Assembly: GCA_028868455.1 (NCBI GenBank)
Contig: JAGWUK010000014.1
Coordinates: forward strand, 1-16,329
Length of the DNA: 16,329 bases
Origin: Burkholderiales bacterium
Lineage (GTDB): Bacteria > Pseudomonadota > Gammaproteobacteria > Burkholderiales > Burkholderiaceae_D
Reading direction: 5' to 3'
Shown: one piece after another, positions 13,730 to 16,329 of the stretch
Layout: the number at the start of each line of letters is the position of its first letter
How positions within the stretch are numbered: position 1 is the first letter of the stretch
The notes under the pieces: generated by a model
The model's input: the letters and a program-made list of their open reading frames with translations, nothing else
Told to the model about the DNA's origin: nothing
Databases searched by the model: none
Program-made: the position numbers and the translations under genes

Positions 13730-13894
13730 ATCGCTCCATATCAAAATCGCTTTTTTGTAAAAAGCATGATTTGTGTTCCGACGAGACGCTACTATTTAGT
13801 GCATGTAGTGCAGCACTGGATTGCCGAAAAACATTCCGCCAACACTTCTTCGTCGCCGATAGATGTAACTAAATGTTATAAAAAATAAGCGGCT

Positions 13895-14062
13895 ATGCTG
13901 CCACGGATAGGGCTACTTAGCAATAATCTATTCGGAAAACACCTGCTCTCATTGCTGGAAAAACGCGTGCAAAGCGTGACCCGGAATCATGCGCATATAG
14001 ATATGCAGGAAGTATGCCAGCAATATTTTAAGGGGGGCGATGAAGGTCGTTGCGGGTGGTGA
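13895..14062 (+). CDS. Possible small ORF, 55 aa
   Basis: ATG 13895 to TGA 14060-14062 encodes a peptide starting MLPRIGLLSNNLFGKHLLSL and ending GGDEGRCGWW. The first half is amphipathic or helical (HLLSLLEKRV) and the end is Gly/Trp-rich with two Cys. An AT-rich stretch with TATAAA (13877-13882) lies just upstream, but spacing to the start is too short for a normal promoter plus ribosome site, and no Shine-Dalgarno is seen. I recognise no family. It may be a remnant of an older gene or a chance ORF; it is listed because this gap is otherwise empty. Confidence 0.25.
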   Translation: MLPRIGLLSNNLFGKHLLSLLEKRVQSVTRNHAHIDMQEVCQQYFKGGDEGRCGW

Positions 14063-14104
14063 ACAGCCGTTTAACAGCGAATTCGCGCGCAGAGAAAATT
14101 GCCG

Positions 14105-14138
14105 TGGCACCGGATAAAACGGCAATTATCCGGTGCCA
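14105..14138 (-). terminator. Hairpin terminator downstream of guaC
   Basis: A 13-bp perfect stem, TGGCACCGGATAA paired with TTATCCGGTGCCA, has an 8-base loop and begins 11 bases after the guaC stop on the minus strand. A run of four T lies about 6 bases further on, so it is strong as a structure but not a textbook terminator. Confidence 0.65.
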
Positions 14139-14148
14139 GCGAAGCGCT

Positions 14149-15189
14149 TCAGGATTTGCCGAACACTTCGTTCAATTGTTGCGTGACGCGGATAAACGTC
14201 GTGCGTTTGGTCAGTTCTTTGAGCTTATGTGCGCCGACATAAGTACAGGCCGAACGCACGCCGCCCAAAATGTCCTGCAGGCTGTTTTCCACCGGACCAC
14301 GATACGGAATCAGGACTTCCTTGCCTTCTGATGCGCGATATTTGGCGACGCCACCGGCATATTTATCCATCGCGGCGCGGCTGCTCATGCCATAAAACCG
14401 CTTGAATTGCTGACCGTCTCTTTCGATCAGGTCACCAGCGCATTCGTCATGACCAGCCAGCATGCCACCCAGCATGATGAAATCAGCGCCGCCACCAAAG
14501 GCCTTGGCCAGATCGCCGGGCACAACACAGCCGCCGTCGGCGCAAATTTGTCCACCGAGGCCGTGGGCAGCGTCAGCGCACTCGATGATGGCCGACAATT
14601 GCGGATACCCGACACCAGTCATCTTGCGCGTTGTGCAGACCGAACCCGGGCCGATACCGACTTTGACGATATCGGCTCCCGCCAGTATCAGTTCTTCCGT
14701 AATATCGCCGGTCACCACGTTGCCGGCCATGATGGTCAGATGCGGATACGTTGTGCGGACCTTTTTGACAAAATTGATGAATCCTTCGGTATAGCCATTC
14801 GCCACGTCGATGCAGACATATTCAATGGCATTTTGCGCGCGCGCCATGACAGACGAGAATTTTTCAAAATCCGATTGCGTAATGCCCATGGAGTAAAACG
14901 CCGTCGATTTTTTCTGCAATGCTGAAAAATAATTGACCAGCGCCTCTTCGTCATAGTGCTTATGCAAGGCGACCGAAAGCTGATGTGCTTCCAGTGCTGC
15001 GGCCATTTCCATGGTGCCGACGGAATCCATGTTGGCGCCTATGATCGGTACACCGTGATAAGTTTTACGTGAGTGATGAAAAACAAATTCCCGACTCAGA
15101 TCCACCTGGGAGCGGGAGGTAAGCGTGGAACGCTTTGGGCGGATCAGGACATCCTTAAAATCCAGCCTGAGGGTTTCTTCAATATGCAT
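14149..15189 (-). CDS. guaC: GMP reductase
   Basis: This 346-aa enzyme reduces GMP to IMP with NADPH and release of ammonia, returning guanine nucleotides to the adenine pool. It is an IMPDH-family TIM barrel: [14 protein letters not shown] (9-22), [13 protein letters not shown] (51-63), the catalytic loop [20 protein letters not shown] (178-197; C185) and [21 protein letters not shown] (about 217-237). The length is one residue from E. coli GuaC, and there is no CBS pair as in IMP dehydrogenase. The GMP-reductase-type segment [13 protein letters not shown] and closing [16 protein letters not shown] support GuaC over GuaB. ATG 15189 has GGAG 7 bases upstream. It stands alone, with a 13-bp hairpin just after it. 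Confidence 0.95.
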   Translation of the reverse strand: MHIEETLRLDFKDVLIRPKRSTLTSRSQVDLSREFVFHHSRKTYHGVPIIGANMDSVGTMEMAAALEAHQLSVALHKHYDEEALVNYFSALQKKSTAFYSMGITQSDFEKFSSVMARAQNAIEYVCIDVANGYTEGFINFVKKVRTTYPHLTIMAGNVVTGDITEELILAGADIVKVGIGPGSVCTTRKMTGVGYPQLSAIIECADAAHGLGGQICADGGCVVPGDLAKAFGGGADFIMLGGMLAGHDECAGDLIERDGQQFKRFYGMSSRAAMDKYAGGVAKYRASEGKEVLIPYRGPVENSLQDILGGVRSACTYVGAHKLKELTKRTTFIRVTQQLNEVFGKS

Positions 15190-15514
15190 GACGACTCCGG
15201 TATGCGCCTGGCGGGCGCGGGAAGGAACAATCGGGCAAAAGCGTACCCGGTCGTTGAGCCGTACTTGAGTATAGTTCATCCCCGGCGGGCTGCAGGCGTT
15301 GAATTCCGAATGCCGACTATCACTCTGACGATATGACGATTTCCCATCAAAACGAAACCAGTTTCTGGTTTGCCGCAGATCAAGTAATTGCTAAAAGGGC
15401 GTACTGCCAAGCATAGAAAACCTGCGGACAGGCTGGTTTGCTGGCTAAAATGAATATCTGCTTCTGTCGCAAAACGGAGAAGCCGCAAATGTGTTCGTCA
15501 CAACTTTATTCGTC
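15190..15514. other. Divergent intergenic region between guaC and the DUF3079 gene
   Basis: There is no gene or riboswitch that I can recognise. It carries the palindrome AAACCAG-TTT-CTGGTTT (15355-15371) and, 60 bases on, AAACC and GGTTT again (15418-15440). On the minus strand TATACT (near 15270) could be a -10 for guaC, but the -35 is poor. Confidence 0.45.
15355..15371. promoter_or_regulatory. 17-base palindrome, possible operator
   Basis: AAACCAG and CTGGTTT are exact reverse complements around TTT. The position between divergently read guaC and the DUF3079 gene suits a shared regulator, but no known binding motif was recognised. Confidence 0.3.
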
Positions 15515-15745
15515 ATGGCTAAAAAATTTCCGATTCACCCGCAGCATCCGGAGCGTCTTTGCTGGGGGTGCGACAAGTATTGCCCGGTCGATGCGCTGGC
15601 TTGCGGGAATGGCAGCGAGCGCACACAGCATCCGGTGGAGTTATTTGGCGACGACTGGATGCAATGGGGAGCGCCTGACAATGCAGACGAGGGGACTCAG
15701 TCTGGTGTTGCCGACCAAAGTCCATTGGCAATACCAGGCAGCTAG
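15515..15745 (+). CDS. DUF3079 family cysteine-rich small protein
   Basis: The product has 76 aa. The core MAKKFPIHPQHPERLCWGCDKYCPVDALACGNGSERTQHPVELFGDDW matches my memory of DUF3079, small proteobacterial proteins of unknown function. Four Cys (CWGCDKYC and C further on in LACGNGS) suggest a metal or Fe-S site. The family core ends near residue 50; the remaining 26 residues are Gly/Asp/Gln-rich and probably disordered. ATG 15515 is chosen from the family start, though no clear Shine-Dalgarno precedes it; an in-frame GTG at 15491 would add eight hydrophobic residues. It converges on the phosphoesterase gene with only 5 bases between stop codons. Confidence 0.82.
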   Translation: MAKKFPIHPQHPERLCWGCDKYCPVDALACGNGSERTQHPVELFGDDWMQWGAPDNADEGTQSGVADQSPLAIPGS

Positions 15746-15750
15746 TCGTG

Positions 15751-16329
15751 TTACGAATGACAGCTGGCGCTGCCTTTGTCGGTAAATTGTTGTCCCGGTA
15801 CTGGCAGGAATTCCCAATCATAGGATTTTTCATGCAAGCTTAGTTTCAACACGCCATTGGTGGAGTTGTCGCGAATTTCTGTTGTGTCTTTCGGTAAAAA
15901 CATGGGCGTGAGTTTTGCACCGCCAGTGCCGACGACAAAATTGCGTATGCCGTTTTTTTCATCCTTGTCGCCGCTGGCATTCATTGGCGTAAATCGTTCA
16001 TAGTCATGATCGTGACCGGATAAGACGATATCGGCTTTGTGCGCAGACAGTAATTTCCAGGCGTCGTGCATGAAGGCATTATTGCCATGACCGCCGGAGC
16101 TGTAGGCCGGATGATGCCAGAACGCCAGTATGCAAGGACGCTTGCTGTCGGTTTCCAGCGTCGTTTTCAGCCATGCCAATTGGGTTTGCATCTCGGTCTG
16201 GCTCAGATTGCTGTTGAGCGCAATCAGCAACCAGTTGCCCAAAGTCTTGCTGTAGTAGCCGCGCCGTTCCGGTCCGGCCAGGTCGCCGAAATAATTGTAG
16301 TAACCAAGCGCTTTCGGCATGGCGTAATC
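15751..16329 (-). CDS. Calcineurin-like metallophosphoesterase, C-terminal part (partial)
   Basis: The reading frame stays open through the right edge, so the N-terminal half is outside the window. The visible 192 residues show ALGYYNYFGDLAGPERRGYYS, typical of purple-acid-phosphatase-like enzymes, then LIALNSN, the metal-ligand motifs FWHHPAYSSGGHGNN and VLSGHDHDYERF, and FVVGTGGAKL. These supply the later metal-binding His residues of the dinuclear centre; the early D-x-H and G-N-H-E/D motifs must lie beyond the edge. Such proteins are usually exported phosphatases, but a signal peptide cannot be checked here. An internal Met at 16320 is not the likely start, because family sequence continues before it. 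The gene ends 5 bases from the convergent DUF3079 stop. Confidence 0.9.
   Translation of the reverse strand, partial: DYAMPKALGYYNYFGDLAGPERRGYYSKTLGNWLLIALNSNLSQTEMQTQLAWLKTTLETDSKRPCILAFWHHPAYSSGGHGNNAFMHDAWKLLSAHKADIVLSGHDHDYERFTPMNASGDKDEKNGIRNFVVGTGGAKLTPMFLPKDTTEIRDNSTNGVLKLSLHEKSYDWEFLPVPGQQFTDKGSASCHS

Larger units (their letters stand above)
13730..14148. other. Intergenic gap between the TonB-domain gene and guaC
   Basis: It contains a hairpin GCTTTTT/AAAAAGC (13749-13765) in the TonB-gene leader and the short palindrome AGTGCAGCACT (13807-13817). An AT-rich stretch (13860-13888), one possible 55-codon ORF and the guaC terminator hairpin follow. No RNA gene was recognised. Confidence 0.5.

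Noticed and set aside
14407..14925. 172-codon plus-strand open frame inside guaC
   Set aside because: It is antisense to a full-length, motif-complete guaC and has no family resemblance.

Overview
This 16.3 kb window looks like chromosomal DNA of a betaproteobacterium of the order Burkholderiales, most likely the Oxalobacteraceae (Herminiimonas/Collimonas/Undibacterium type). That placement is inferred from moderate GC, gene style and remembered family resemblance; no search was run. Nearly everything is ordinary chromosomal gene content. I see no tRNA, rRNA, CRISPR array, transposase, integrase or phage structural gene.

Layout. At the left edge a possible 3' gene end (plus) runs into a ParB-like DNA-binding protein (minus). 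After a gap holding a palindromic repeat come four plus-strand genes: a small acidic protein, a RIO-type kinase, methionine sulfoxide reductase MsrA and a HIT protein. A second plus-strand unit pairs a GH24 lysozyme with an unnamed secreted/membrane protein. It ends at a strong bidirectional terminator shared with the next operon, which faces it.

That minus-strand operon holds an MGDG-synthase-like glycosyltransferase, a four-helix membrane protein and an exported CX5R phosphatase. The last two overlap by ATGA, so the three products probably act together at the envelope. Upstream lie pdxH and a hemerythrin-domain gene (minus), then tcdA (plus), a repeat-rich gap and a chemoreceptor (plus). 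Further on are a TonB-domain lipoprotein (minus), a gap with one possible short ORF, guaC (minus), a DUF3079 protein (plus) and the C-terminal part of a metallophosphoesterase (minus) cut by the window edge.

The most unusual non-coding signal is a family of roughly 90-106 bp palindromic repeats. There are two near-identical tandem copies plus a half copy after tcdA, and two diverged single copies, one upstream of the ParB-like gene and one before the bidirectional terminator. The most interesting coding units are the glycosyltransferase/membrane protein/phosphatase operon, the lysozyme/membrane-protein pair and the lipid-anchored TonB-domain protein.
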